NCBI GenBank assembly: GCA_004335835.1
Contig: RWJK01000678.1
Coordinates: forward strand, 1-16,569
Reading direction: 5' to 3'
DNA length: 16,569 bases
DNA from: Scenedesmus sp. ARA3
Taxonomy: Eukaryota; Chlorophyta; Chlorophyceae; Sphaeropleales; Scenedesmaceae
Shown: piece after piece, positions 1 to 9,557 of the stretch
How the letters are laid out: every line of letters starts with the position of its first letter
Position numbering within the stretch: the first letter of the stretch is position 1
Made by a program: the position numbers and the translations under genes
The notes under the pieces: model-generated
What the model saw: only the letters and a program-made list of their open reading frames with translations
Databases searched by the model: none
Told to the model about the DNA's origin: nothing

Positions 1-366
1 TTTTTGGGTGTTCGTTGCAACGTAGTTGCCTGTGCACACCGTGTAACCCCTCTTCTTCTTCTTGCGATTTTTGCTGATTCGTTGTTCTGGTGGTGGGGGA
101 CGGAGTTGGACTTGAAACCCTACCTGGCTGGTATGACAACAAGCCTCTCTCTCTCTCTCTCATGATAGGCCAGTTCAAGAGGCTGAAATTATCCCCTGTA
201 ACAGACCCCTCTCAAGAGGCTGGAGTTGCCTGGCCCCCATGTGTAACAAGCACAAAAAAAAGTTGTGCGGTGTTGGCGTTGAGCAGGCGCTGACGCTTGT
301 CTAGTGGGTCCCATGGTGGCCGACTCTTCTGCTAACAGACCTCTCTCTGCTCCGCTGACAGTCGCC
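1..366. other. Non-coding left edge with three TGTAA motifs and degenerate repeats
   Basis: I see no supportable gene here. Three TGTAA motifs, the usual chlorophycean polyadenylation signal, occur at 42-46, 197-201 and 242-246, so this may be the 3' end of an upstream gene or an intron of gene A. The stretches around 26-46 and 226-246 resemble each other (GTTGCCTG followed by TGTAAC), and TCAAGAGGCTG occurs twice (about 175 and 212). Around 282-330 is what looks like a weak, highly diverged copy of the exon module found at 393-873 (a 'gggtccc..tggcggctgac'-like core). The ATG at 313 opens a short frame that ends at 486 and does not connect to the downstream exon frame. Confidence 0.4.
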
Positions 367-392
367 CTGCTGCTGCTGCTGCTGCTGCTGCT

Positions 393-873
<481 letters not shown>

Positions 874-919
874 TCCACCTCTGCTGACTGGGCTCAGCGG
901 GTCCTTCGGCGGCGCAGGG

Positions 920-1265
920 CTGCTGCCTGGCGAGGAGACGATCTGGTCTTGGATCAAGGCAGGCGTGTCAATGTTGGAGATCTACCAGCCAGACGTGAGT
1001 GAGGATGATCTGCACTTAAGCACTTGAAGTTTGGTATAGTTGTATTAGTCAGCTGCTGCCTGGCGAGGAGACAGTCTGGTCGTGGGTCAAGGCTGGGGTG
1101 GCGATGCTGGAGATCTACCAACCAGACGTGAATAGCGTGGCGCTGAGCTGTACTTCTCTTTTTACTGCTATTGTGCTAGATTCAGTCAGCTGCTGCTTGG
1201 GCAGCGTGCGGGTCATGGGTGAAGGTAGGGGCGGCGATGCTGGAGGCGACCAGCCGGATGTCAGT
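920..1265 (+). repeat. Three tandem copies of an exon 3' end plus its splice donor
   Basis: The segment encoding LLPGEETIWSWIKAGVSMLE occurs at 920-1000 with donor GACGTGAGT. It recurs at 1053-1133 (VWSWVKAGVAMLEIYQPD, donor-like GTGAAT) and in decayed form at 1190-1265 (donor-like GTCAGT). The spacing is 133-137 bp, and the intronic lead-in ATTAGTCAGCTGCTG / TTCAGTCAGCTGCTG is duplicated too. A fourth trace (CAGCTGCTGCCTGG) is at 1411-1423. The first copy has the consensus donor and is taken as the true exon end; the others are intronic. Confidence 0.85.
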
Positions 1266-1456
1266 GGTGGTGCTGAGCTACCAGCTCGTGTAGGGTAGAT
1301 GGTGTTTGCATGTATCTTTCATTGCAGCAGTTCCGCTGAATTTGTTTGGCACCACAGGGTGAACAAATGCCAGCAAAGATGGCGCTAGGGGTGCTCCTTG
1401 TGTGTAGCGATCAGCTGCTGCCTGGAAACAAAGAATCCACCCAAAAGTTGAAATTG

Positions 1457-1760
1457 CTTCTGCAGGTCATTGCCGCGCAAGTTGTGGCCTGCGCCCGGCT
1501 GGGCTTCACCCACAGCACCCTCCTCTCCCTGGCAGACAAACAGTCGCAGTTCAGATCAGTTCGGCAGACATGCTCAAACCCTGTGCGGCAGTAAACATGC
1601 CTGAATATGACGCTGCTTGCATTTGCTGGGGTTTGACTGTGATCCTGACATCCACTGTTTGCTGCCACTGCTGCCCTTTCATCCATCAGGGAATAGCCTC
1701 CCAGGTGCTGGCCTGCGCCCGGCTGGGCTTCACCCACAGCACATTCCTCTCCCTGGCAGC
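1457..1760 (+). repeat. Duplicated 3' splice site and exon 5' end (two copies)
   Basis: Copy one (about 1457-1540) has acceptor TTCTGCAG|GTCATTGCC and reads VIAAQVVACARLGFTHSTLL. Copy two (about 1681-1760) has acceptor ATCAG|GGAATAGCC and reads GIASQVLACARLGFTHSTFL. They are about 224 bp apart and nearly identical over the ARLGFTHST block. Only copy two continues into the long coding exon; copy one falls apart after SLADKQSQF and is read as intronic. Confidence 0.85.
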
Positions 1761-1923
1761 CGCCACCGCCGAGGGTTTTGTGCCGGCCTGCAGCCCCAAA
1801 GCCCTAGCTGACCTGGCGCTGGGCTTTAGCCTGTACCGCCTGCCCACTGGGCAGCTGTACCCTGTGCTGCTGGAGGCTGCAGTGCAGCAGCTGCAGGGGT
1901 TTGATGAGCTGCAGCTGCTGAGG

Positions 1924-2110
1924 CTGCTGGACGGCTTGGCTGCAAGGCAGGGGCTGGACGTGGGTCCACTGATGGCTGCTATACTGGTGAGATGGAAGCC
2001 TCGCGTTGGTTGTGTTACTGTTTGTGGCTAGTATGCTGGCTAGTCTGCTGGACGGCTTGGCTGCAAGGCAGGGGCTGGACGTGGGTACGTTGATGGCTGC
2101 TATACTGGTG
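1924..2110 (+). repeat. Duplicated exon 3' end plus donor (two copies, 121-bp period)
   Basis: The segment encoding LLDGLAARQGLDVGPLMAAI ends at donor CTG|GTGAGA (1924-1989). A copy at 2045-2110 is almost identical, with a weaker donor-like CTGGTGCGA. The first is taken as the functional exon end, the second as a recent intronic duplicate. Confidence 0.9.
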
Positions 2111-2763
2111 CGATATGTTTTCCAAAATGATTGTGTGTGTTGCATCGTTGTGGCTTAAAAGCTGCTGCTTTGGAAAGTGGCAGCCAGGCTGCTATAATGC
2201 GGCCCTGGATGGGCAAGGCTGATGGTGACTGCGCTAAGGGAAGCAGCGGCACCATACCTATGCAAGTGACAACTGTCTCAACTGTCTCAAGCGTGCAAAT
2301 GACAGCACACGTCTTTCCCCATAGCAGGTTTTGCGCATGAGCCTGAAGCCAGATGCCGCATGAAAAGTTCTGCTGCGGCGCTGTAACACAAGTGTGCAAC
2401 CTTTCTTCTGTTGCTGGTTATGTGCCGCACTGCAGGCCCTGCTGCTGGAGGCTGGGCCCGCGATGCCACAAGCAATTGAAATGCATCCTGAAGCTGCACC
2501 TGCTGGTAGCAGCAGCAGCAGCAGCAGCAGCGGCGGCGGCGGCGGCTCTGGAGGCAGCCTTGTTGCTGTGCGCCTTGTCCAGATGCTGCCACTTTGGATC
2601 AGCAGCAGCGGCAGCAGCAGCAGCAGTGAAGCAGGTGCATCAGCAGCAGCCTCCGCTGCTGATGTGGTTGCCAGCAAGCATCAGCTGCTGCCGCTGCTGC
2701 TGCCAGGGCTGGCAGGGGTGCCGCTGCTGCTGCCAGCTGGCGAGCTGTATGGGCTGCTGCAGG

Positions 2764-2765
<2 letters not shown>

Positions 2766-2795
<30 letters not shown>
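2766..2795 (+). repeat. (CTG)10 directly after a predicted splice donor
   Basis: The predicted exon ends ...GELYGLLQ at 2762 (CAG|GTG) and the intron then begins GTG followed by ten CTG units. If unspliced, the frame reads polyLeu and stops at 2816. Splicing at 2762 to 3096 preserves frame (phase 0 to phase 0). Shorter CTG-rich patches at 2688-2703 and 2720-2735 are within the exon. Confidence 0.65.
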
Positions 2796-2799
<4 letters not shown>

Positions 2800-3131
2800 G
2801 CAGTGCTGTTGACTGAGGCGTCGCACAGCACTGTTGTTGAGTGTGGCAGTGTTGTTGTATTGTACATGCAGCTGCTGCTTCTGCCCGCATCGTGCAGCTG
2901 CACCCAACAGCTGGCAATAACAGCACACTGCTGGGGAACCTTCGGTATCAAAGCAAGCGTCACATGTTGCACCTGGCTGCACTTGCTTAGCGAATTCCAA
3001 GTCACCACACGTGGTATTCCAATCACAACATATGTATGACAATGGAAAGCAACCTTGATGTGCTGCTTCTGCTCCTGGGGCCCCTTTCTGTGCAGGGCTT
3101 TGCCAGTGTGCCTGGCTACAGCCTGGCACAA

Positions 3132-3171
<40 letters not shown>

Positions 3172-3619
3172 TGCTGCAGGAGCTGGCTGCCGCGCTGCTG
3201 CTGCGCTTGCCAGAGATGGCAGTGCCGGCTGGCATCGACAGCGCAGCAGCGCTGGCACAGCTGGCTGGGGCTCCCCAGCTGTCTCAGCAGCAGCAGCAGC
3301 AGCAGAGTGAGGCGGCAGCAGCAGCAGCAGCAGCAGCAGCAGCTGGAGGGCTGCAGGGTGGCAGCAGCTGCTGGGCGGGGCTGGTGGCAGCAGTGGCGGA
3401 GGCTGTAGCTGCACGCATACAAGAAGGTGCGGGAGTGCTGGAGAAGGAGTTGTTCTCATGTGCAAAGCTGATATTCCAAGTTCAAAGTCGGCTGCATGTT
3501 TCTTTGGAGTCTAAAATGGCCTTAGTGATGTAGTACTCAAGTGTCAGTTCTGCCGCTGCTGCAAGCGCTCCACTGCTTCGAATGCTGTGCACATCACATG
3601 CTTTGGGAACTGTCCGGTG

Positions 3620-3620
<1 letters not shown>

Positions 3621-3704
<84 letters not shown>
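3621..3704 (+). repeat. (CTG)28 triplet repeat upstream of a predicted acceptor
   Basis: There are 28 perfect CTG units, followed by TGTCTGCTGCATACACTGCTGCAG and the predicted exon start at 3729. I place it in the 302-nt intron 3427-3728, whose two ends are both phase 1. It is also open in the downstream frame as polyAla, so a coding reading cannot be excluded. Confidence 0.7.
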
Positions 3705-3705
<1 letters not shown>

Positions 3706-3833
3706 GTCTGCTGCATACACTGCTGCAGACGGCTTGCTGCCGCAGGCATCTGGTGGTGTGGTGCCCCTCAGCAGTCTGGAGGCAGCTGCAGCCTACCCGG
3801 CAACAGCACTGCAGCTCGTTGCAACAGCAGCAG

Positions 3834-3870
<37 letters not shown>

Positions 3871-4143
3871 CGGGGATTCAACAAGCATGAGCAGTAGCAG
3901 TGAGGGAGCAGCAGCTGTGGTTGTATGCTTTGCAGCTGCGCAGGAGCTGCTGCCACACATGCATGCTGCCAGCATTGCTCAGCTGCTGGTGGCGATGGCA
4001 GCACTGAAGCTGGTTGAACCTGGGCTGCTGGGGCCTGCAGAAGGTGCAGCAACAGCAGCAGCAGCAGCAGCAGCAGTTGATGTTGGGCTGCTGCTTGATT
4101 CGGCAGCGCGGGAGCTGGCTGCTGGCAGGAACCGCGCCTGGCT

Positions 4144-4144
<1 letters not shown>

Positions 4145-4198
<54 letters not shown>
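4145..4198 (+). repeat. (CAG)18 exonic polyGln run
   Basis: There are 18 perfect CAG units, read as Gln in the frame of the last exon of gene A between AWLQ and GALSDVCAACRV. It is the longest perfect CAG run in the window and a likely length polymorphism. Confidence 0.9.
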
Positions 4199-4199
<1 letters not shown>

Positions 4200-4497
4200 G
4201 CGCCTTGTCCGATGTTTGTGCAGCATGCAGGGTGCTGGGCATGCCAGCTGCAGCTACTGACCAGCTGGGACTGCAGTGAAGCCATTTTCAGTTCAACGAG
4301 TGTACATCCTTGAATCTGCCAGGCTAGAGCAGAAGCCTTCGTTTGGATGCCTGCCAGGCTTGCTGCGTTGCTGGTACGTGGCAGGCTTTTTGCAAACATT
4401 CTTTCGAGTTTCAAGCTGTAGTTTCCCGGTCAGCGAGAGCGCTGGCGGTGGCCTGAAGTTACGGCCCTGAAAAAAAGGACTTGTTACAGGGGAGAGA

Positions 4498-4508
4498 ATA
4501 TAAAAAAA
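4498..4508 (+). promoter_or_regulatory. TATA-like A/T run upstream of gene B
   Basis: GAATATAAAAAAAACC lies in an otherwise GC-rich region about 450 bp before the gene B start codon. It could be a TATA box for gene B, but the only TGTAA available to gene A lies downstream of it, so the transcripts would overlap. Weak evidence. Confidence 0.2.
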
Positions 4509-4677
4509 ACCAGAAAGTGAAACATTTACCTCACAACCAGTTCACATAACGTGAGTAACCCGATAGCAAGCTGCAATACACCACTGAAGTAAACCCCAGA
4601 GCCGTATTGCAGCCCCTGTCTCCCCATAAATTGACGAGCCCTCACCCCAGATGAGCCACTAGGTGTCACCAGGTGAG

Positions 4678-4682
4678 TGTAA
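4678..4682 (+). terminator. TGTAA candidate polyadenylation signal, gene A
   Basis: This is the only TGTAA between the stop codon of gene A at 4279 and the start of gene B. It overlaps a donor-like GTGAGTGTAAC, so it could instead be part of a splice site. It would imply a 3' UTR of about 400 nt. Confidence 0.3.
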
Positions 4683-4952
4683 CCGCTCACTCAACGTCGA
4701 TGCAGACAGGCAGCAGTGACGATGATCCCCGTATCTTGAGCGGCCTAAAGCAGAACAAGTATTGGAAACAAGAAGTACTGGGCTGGATGATTGGGCTTTG
4801 GCTCGACATAACATGTACATGCTGTAGTTTGGTTTCTTTTTCCGGAAGCTTCCTTAAGGCCCTGACTGAAGCGACGAACACACAAGGGCCTTTCGTAACT
4901 GCGTATCGCAAATGTCTGCGGTGGAAACTGCTGAAAGACTGAACATTTTTCA

Positions 4953-4974
4953 ATGGCCAGCTCAAATGCAGCGC

Positions 4975-5019
<45 letters not shown>

Positions 5020-5346
5020 GTGACACGGACGCTTTGGTGCAGCAAGCTCTTGATGCAGCAAGAAAACTGCGAGGGACGTGGAACTCCCAAAGCAGGTCCT
5101 CTAAGCAGCTGCAGCAGCTGCTGCAGAAGCCACCGCCTGCTGCCTGCAGTGGCATGTTACACAATGCTGTCCGCAGCAGCGCTCAGCTGCTGCGAACAGT
5201 TCATACTGGACTTGAGGCGGCAGCTGCGCAGAACAGTCCAACGACAGCAGAAGAGATTATGCATGCTATCACAAGTCATCCGTTGCTAAAAACAATAACA
5301 GACTTGATGGCCTGGCTGCAGCAGCGGCCTGCGGTGCTTGCTTACC

Positions 5347-5387
<41 letters not shown>

Positions 5388-5540
5388 GGCGCCCTCAGCG
5401 CCTACTTTCAGCTGTGGTTTGGCTGCGGGCAGTGCCTCATGGAAGTGGCAAGCCTGTGCAGCCAGTGCGAGTCAGGAACATGCGCTGAGCATGCCACAGA
5501 CCTTGCGTGCCTGCTGCACTCTGCACGTAGGGGGAGGTGT

Positions 5541-5579
<39 letters not shown>

Positions 5580-8500
5580 CATGTGCAGTCATGTGCAGTC
5601 ATGTGCAGTATCTGTGTGCTAAGCACAGCGGCATGCATCATGCACACCGGCAGGAATGCTTTATTCTGTGTTTACCTCACATCGCATGGCGCAGTCCAAC
5701 TTAAATATTGGCAGAGAGGGCGCTGCGGCACCATCTACAGCTCTGCACCTGCGCAGTGCTAGTGCTGGCGCTAATAACAGTGTTATTGCTGGTACTGGTG
5801 CTGGTGCTGGTGCTAGTGCCGATAAACCACAGATCTGCTGCCTGTGTTCTGCGTGCTTGACAGACAGCCAATGTTGCACTGAAGCCACTGATCACACCAC
5901 AGCTATCAAGCCAGCCTCATGTATGCAGCAGGGAGCAGAGTTCAAAAAAGAATATTTGTGTATGCTGGTGTTGGTTGTGCACAGGCCTCCTTCACGGCTG
6001 GACACAGCTGTTGATGCCTTGCCAGCAGCAGCAGCAGCAGCAGCGTCAGCAGGAGGAAGATGAATGTTGGGCAGCTGCTATGGCAGCGGCACGGCTGCAG
6101 CTGCGGCTGTGGCAGCTGTGGCATGCTGGAATGGGCGCTGCTGCTCCAGCTGCGCTGATACAGCCGGTGCTGACAGTTGCGCCAACGTTACTGCAGCAGG
6201 CGTGGCAGAGCATGCCGCTGTCTTACAGCAGCAGCAGCAGCAGCAGCAGTGGTACGTTCCGCAGCGCCGCTGGCCGCTCCACCGCTCTGTTGCAGGCCAC
6301 CGTGCTGCAGGTGTTGGCAGCCACGCAGGGCCTCCATTTGTTTGGGGTGAATGCAGTGCTGTCGGGCTCGCTTGCGAGTGATGTTGTGCCACCGGCAGCG
6401 CAGGGGCTGCTCGTTGCTGTCTGTCATCTGCTGCAGCAGCGCCTGCATGGAAGCCAGGCCGCAGGGCAGCAGCGGGACATCGCCAGCTGCAGCAGCAGCA
6501 GCAGCAGCAGCAGTGCGGTTACCCCTGCGTGCCAGCCACCAACACAGCAGCAGCAGCAACATGAAGCAGGAGGTATCCGCGCCTATCACGAGCCGCTGCT
6601 GCGGCTGCTGCCAGGCGGCAGCAGCCTGGCTTACATTGACGCACTGCTGCAAACTGGTACGAACGCTGCTGCCTCGGTTGATTCAGACCGCATCATGTCT
6701 TGGGGCCTCGCCGCTGCCAGATTGCTGACCTTGCACATCGAGCGGCGGCAGCACGACACACTCACTGCTGCTGGTGGTGTTGGTGAGGCAGCAGCAGCAG
6801 CAGGCGTTGGCAACAACCAGCCGGTGCAGCATTTCATTGCAGATATGACGCTAGGTGACTGCCTGCAGCTGGCCGTGGAGCTGCAGCTGCTGGCTGAAGC
6901 TGCACTGCAGCAGCAGCAGCAGTAGCAGCACCAGCAGCAGCAGCAGCAGCAGGAACATGGTCAAGAGGAGTCGACGCGGCAGGTGCAGCTCTCGCTACTG
7001 ACACACAGCAACCAGCTGCTGCTGCGGCTGCTGCAGCGCTGCGCGCGCTGCGCATGGCCACATGGCCACATGGCCACATGGCCACATGGCCACATGGCGC
7101 ATGGCCACATGGCCACATGGCCACATGGCGCATGGCCACATGGCCACATGGCGCGCATGGCCACATGGCCACATGGCCACATGGCGCATGGCCACATGGC
7201 CACATGGCCACATGGCCACATGGCGCATGGCCACATGGCGACAGCCAGCGAGCATCGCCTCAGCTCTGCTCAAGCCTGCGGCAGCTGCTAGCAGGCCCAG
7301 ACACGATACTGCTGCTGCTGCTGCGCGCGCTGGCTGCACCAGTGCAGCCTGGCGTCAGTGCTGCTGTTCAGCAGAAGGCAGGCAGGCAATGGTCACCTGG
7401 CTCGCAGCTGCTGTCGTTGCTGCTGGTGCAGAACATGGTGTCAACAGGTGAGCCGCATGCTGAACAGCCACATGTATGTTACTAACATGTTATCTACATG
7501 TCATTTTGTATGTGTAATTAGGGTGTTTGGCATTAGGGTTGTGGCATCAGCATTTCCAGAATCAGGGCACAGCACACACACACCGCCTGCCTCATGAGGG
7601 GTATGCAGAGGGCACTGATGTGCATTGCCAGCGCTTGTGAGGTTCATTGGCCATGCTGAATGCACACAGCAGTGGCATCAAGGTTGTGACATCAGGATTA
7701 ACAGATTCAGTGCACAGCACACACACTGATCATGAGTGCCCTTTGAGGGGTATGCAGGGGGCACTGATGTGCATTGCCAGCTTGTGAAGTGCATTGACCA
7801 TGCTGAACACACACAGCAGCGGACTGAGTCTGGCGCGCTTATGCCAACCTCCTTGACCTGCTGCTGCTGCTGCTGCTGCTGCTGCGACAGTCCCGCCAGC
7901 TGTCACAGCAGCCATTGCTGGCCTTGTCGACACCTGTGTGCGCAGCCCACACTTCCTGGCAGTTGAAATGCTGGCAGCAGCGCAGGTGCTGCGCTCCTGC
8001 CGCCCCTTAGCTACACAGCCCGCAGCAACAGATCCTACAACGCTGCTGTGCGACGCACCGGCTGTCGCTGCGCTGTCATCTGCACTGGCGAGCCTAGTGA
8101 AGCGCACTTCTGCGTGCATCAAGGCAGCAGGCGCAGCGCAGGCGGCAGCTGGTGCACCGCCTGACAAATCAAGTGACGCTGACAGGCATGCGGCGTACTG
8201 CTTCCCAGGAATCGTGCCCAAAGTGCAGGAGCTGCTTGCAAACTTTATGGCTGAGCAGCTGCAAAGGAAGCAGGGCGCAGGCGGCGCTGCACAGCTTGAT
8301 GATGGCGCCGCAGAGGCCACTGCTGCTGCTGCCGCTGCTGCTGCTACCATTCACATGGCCTCAGCAGCTGAAGTCAGCAGCAGCCTATCAACAGGGGCTG
8401 AGCATTGCCAGCAGCAGCAGGCCAGGGCTAGCTTGCTGCTGCTGGCTGTGCTGGTGGCCAGGTCGCTGGTGGTGCTGGATGATGCGATGGAGGCAGCAGC

Positions 8501-9135
8501 AGCAACGGCAGGCAGCACACCGGCGCAGCTCTTTGCAAGGTGGGTTGCCGTGGCTGCTGCTGAGGCAAGTCTCAAGCGCTGCTGGAAACAGATTGTGCAC
8601 GTCATATCTGATGCCCGCATCGCAGCTAGTAGTGTTGCTGCTGGCTGTTTCCCTGTTCGTACCTTGGCACTACTTGAGAGAGAATAGTCACATGTGGGTC
8701 CTGGCACCATCTTGGAGCCACAACAGGGTGAACTCTACTTGCTGTGAGAGCCTGCACACTGAAACAGCCTGGTGGCAGCAGCAGCAGCAGTGTGCTGCAG
8801 CCCCGCATGTGCGTGTAATCAGCAACCGCCGTCAGCATGCTCAGGTGCACTGCACTGCACTGCACTGCATGTGTTGTTGTGCACATGCACACCACGCAAC
8901 CTTCCGGTGCTATGTGCTTCCGTGGCTACAGGAGCGTGATCCTGCAGCCAGCTTTCACGCTTGGCACTTTCAATGGCCGAATCGAGGTAATCGCAGTCAG
9001 CGTGGCTGGGGCTTCCAACGTGCCTGGGCAGTGCCAGCGCTGGCAGCTGAAAACGCTTCAGCACCTTTCATTGCTGCATGCACTGCTGCAGCAGCTGCTG
9101 CCGCAGGAGGGGGGGAGGGACAGTGCAGCAGCTGA

Positions 9136-9180
<45 letters not shown>

Positions 9181-9309
9181 GCAGGTCAGGTGGGGCTACC
9201 TGCTGCAGCTGCAGCAGAACAGCCGCTGGGCTGAAGCAGCAGCAGTGTTCAACTTGGAGCAAATGGCCTGATGTTACACGACCAGTGAACAGCCTTGCTA
9301 ACCAGCAAG

Positions 9310-9341
<32 letters not shown>

Positions 9342-9557
9342 GGTGAGGCGGAAGTGGACATTGATCAGCTGTATGCGGATGCGCTGCAGCTGTGCAGGGC
9401 GCTGGTGGCTGCTGCGCCGCTGCCGCTGGTGTGCAACAACCCGTGCTGTGAGAACCTGGAGGGAGCGAGTGAGGCAGCAGTGGCCAGCAAGGCGTGTGCT
9501 GGCTGCCGCTACTGCAGCGCACATGGCATGCCAATACCAGAAACACTGTACAACTAA
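4953..9557 (+). CDS. Ala/Ser/Gln-rich MYND-type zinc-finger protein, damaged (gene B)
   Basis: The start ATG at 4953 (TTTTCAATGGCC) follows in-frame non-coding sequence and opens MASSNAARS with (Ser)14. Proposed exons: 4953 to about 5526-5536 (donor unclear); 6026-7447 (acceptor within a CAG run, donor ACAG|GTGAGC); 7891 to about 8600 (phase 1, agreeing with 7447; preceded by (CTG)9); about 9032-9557. The body is alpha-helical and Ala-rich, e.g. ASLLLLAVLVARSLVVLDDA. The C terminus DQLYADALQLCRALVAAAPL, then VCNNPCCENLEGASEAAV and CAGCRYCS, matches the MYND-finger ending common in green-algal proteins. Damage: TAG at 6923-6925 inside polyGln; the frame before the 7053-7240 array (positions 2 mod 3) differs from that after it (1 mod 3); the frame shifts again near 9265-9275; the finger lacks its second half. 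MYND fingers usually bind protein partners; the function here is unknown. It may be a pseudogene, or indels may be assembly errors. Confidence 0.55.
4977..5018 (+). repeat. (AGC)14 polySer run in exon 1 of gene B
   Basis: Fourteen AGC codons follow MASSNAAR. A second run of thirteen Ser codons lies at 5349-5387 and a third Ser-frame run at about 5541-5580. The same CAG/AGC/GCA repeat is read as Ser here but mainly as Gln or Ala in gene A. Confidence 0.9.
5537..6025 (+). other. Probable first intron of gene B, repeat-rich
   Basis: Coding character fades after CLLHSAR (about 5526). This stretch holds an AGC/CAG run (about 5541-5578), three tandem copies of the 10-mer GTCATGTGCA at 5579-5608, and a (GCTGGT)n-like stretch near 5789-5816. 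The next coding exon begins inside a CAG run at about 6026. I could not find a donor whose phase matches that acceptor, so the 5' boundary is unresolved. Confidence 0.4.
7053..7240 (+). repeat. 8-bp minisatellite CATGGCCA, 24 units, open in all six frames
   Basis: There are 24 tandem units: 18 are CATGGCCA, five are the 7-base variant CATGGCG and one is the 9-base CATGGCGCG. The short or long variants punctuate runs of 5, 3, 2, 3, 4 and 1 full units. No register contains a stop on either strand (the plus frames read MATWPHGH-like, the minus frames MWPCGHVA-like). It lies inside exon 2 of gene B, between coding RLLQRCARCA and SLRQLLAGPDTI. Those two blocks are in different frames, so the present copy number does not join them. 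Confidence 0.95.
7539..7822 (+). repeat. Two-copy tandem repeat of about 145 bp inside an intron of gene B
   Basis: Copy one (about 7539-7682) and copy two (about 7683-7822) share GTTGTGRCATCAG, CACAGCACACACAC, GGGGTATGCAG, GGCACTGATGTGCATTGCCA and CATGCTGAA. Together they fill most of the proposed intron 7448-7890. No coding or splice junction is recognisable inside the unit, unlike the junction duplications elsewhere in the window. Confidence 0.85.
7858..7884 (+). repeat. (CTG)9 just before a predicted 3' splice site
   Basis: Nine CTG units are followed by CGACAG|TCCCGCCAG. An in-frame TGA at 7854 forces the exon to start after it, so the run is intronic or UTR-like unless the repeat itself starts the exon. 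The phase of the acceptor at 7890 matches the donor at 7447. Confidence 0.8.
8674..8730 (+). repeat. Dispersed repeat, copy 1
   Basis: TTGAGAGAG..ATAGTC.CATG is followed by GTGGGTCCTGGCACC and GAGCCACAAC. The same order of blocks occurs at 13898-13978, and the GTGGGTCCTGGCACCATC core occurs again at 15627-15645. Copy 1 lies near the 3' end of or just after exon 3 of gene B, probably within its last intron. Confidence 0.75.
8845..8869 (+). repeat. (TGCAC)n pentanucleotide tract
   Basis: About four to five tandem TGCAC units lie in the probable last intron of gene B, followed by a TGTTGTTGTGCACATGCAC stretch. Simple repeat with no recognised role. Confidence 0.75.

Larger units (their letters stand above)
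4280..4952 (+). other. 3' UTR of gene A and 5' flank of gene B
   Basis: I see no coding sequence I can support. The stretch has lower GC than its neighbours. It contains two consensus donor-like sites, AACGTGAGTAA at about 4548 and CCAGGTGAGTGTAAC at about 4670, which could belong to a 5' UTR intron of gene B. It also contains a TATA-like run and a single TGTAA. GGCAGGCTTTTTGC and CTGCCAGGC-type words recur near 4318-4390 but form no clear repeat. Confidence 0.4.

Noticed and set aside
2599..3465. Long minus-strand open frames (also 301-878, 3768-4414, 7730-8350, 11660-12227)
   Set aside because: They are rich in repeat-derived Leu, Ala, Cys, Ser and Gln, follow the CAG/CTG runs, and mirror plus-strand exons that have splice sites and recognisable motifs. 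Triplet runs keep all frames open.
7053..7240. CRISPR-like array
   Set aside because: Units are 8 bp with no spacers; it is a minisatellite.
8152..9135. 327-codon plus-strand open frame
   Set aside because: It overlaps exon 3 of gene B in another frame and runs through the dispersed repeat. It lacks helix-like composition, whereas the alternative frame carries the coherent Ala-rich helices.
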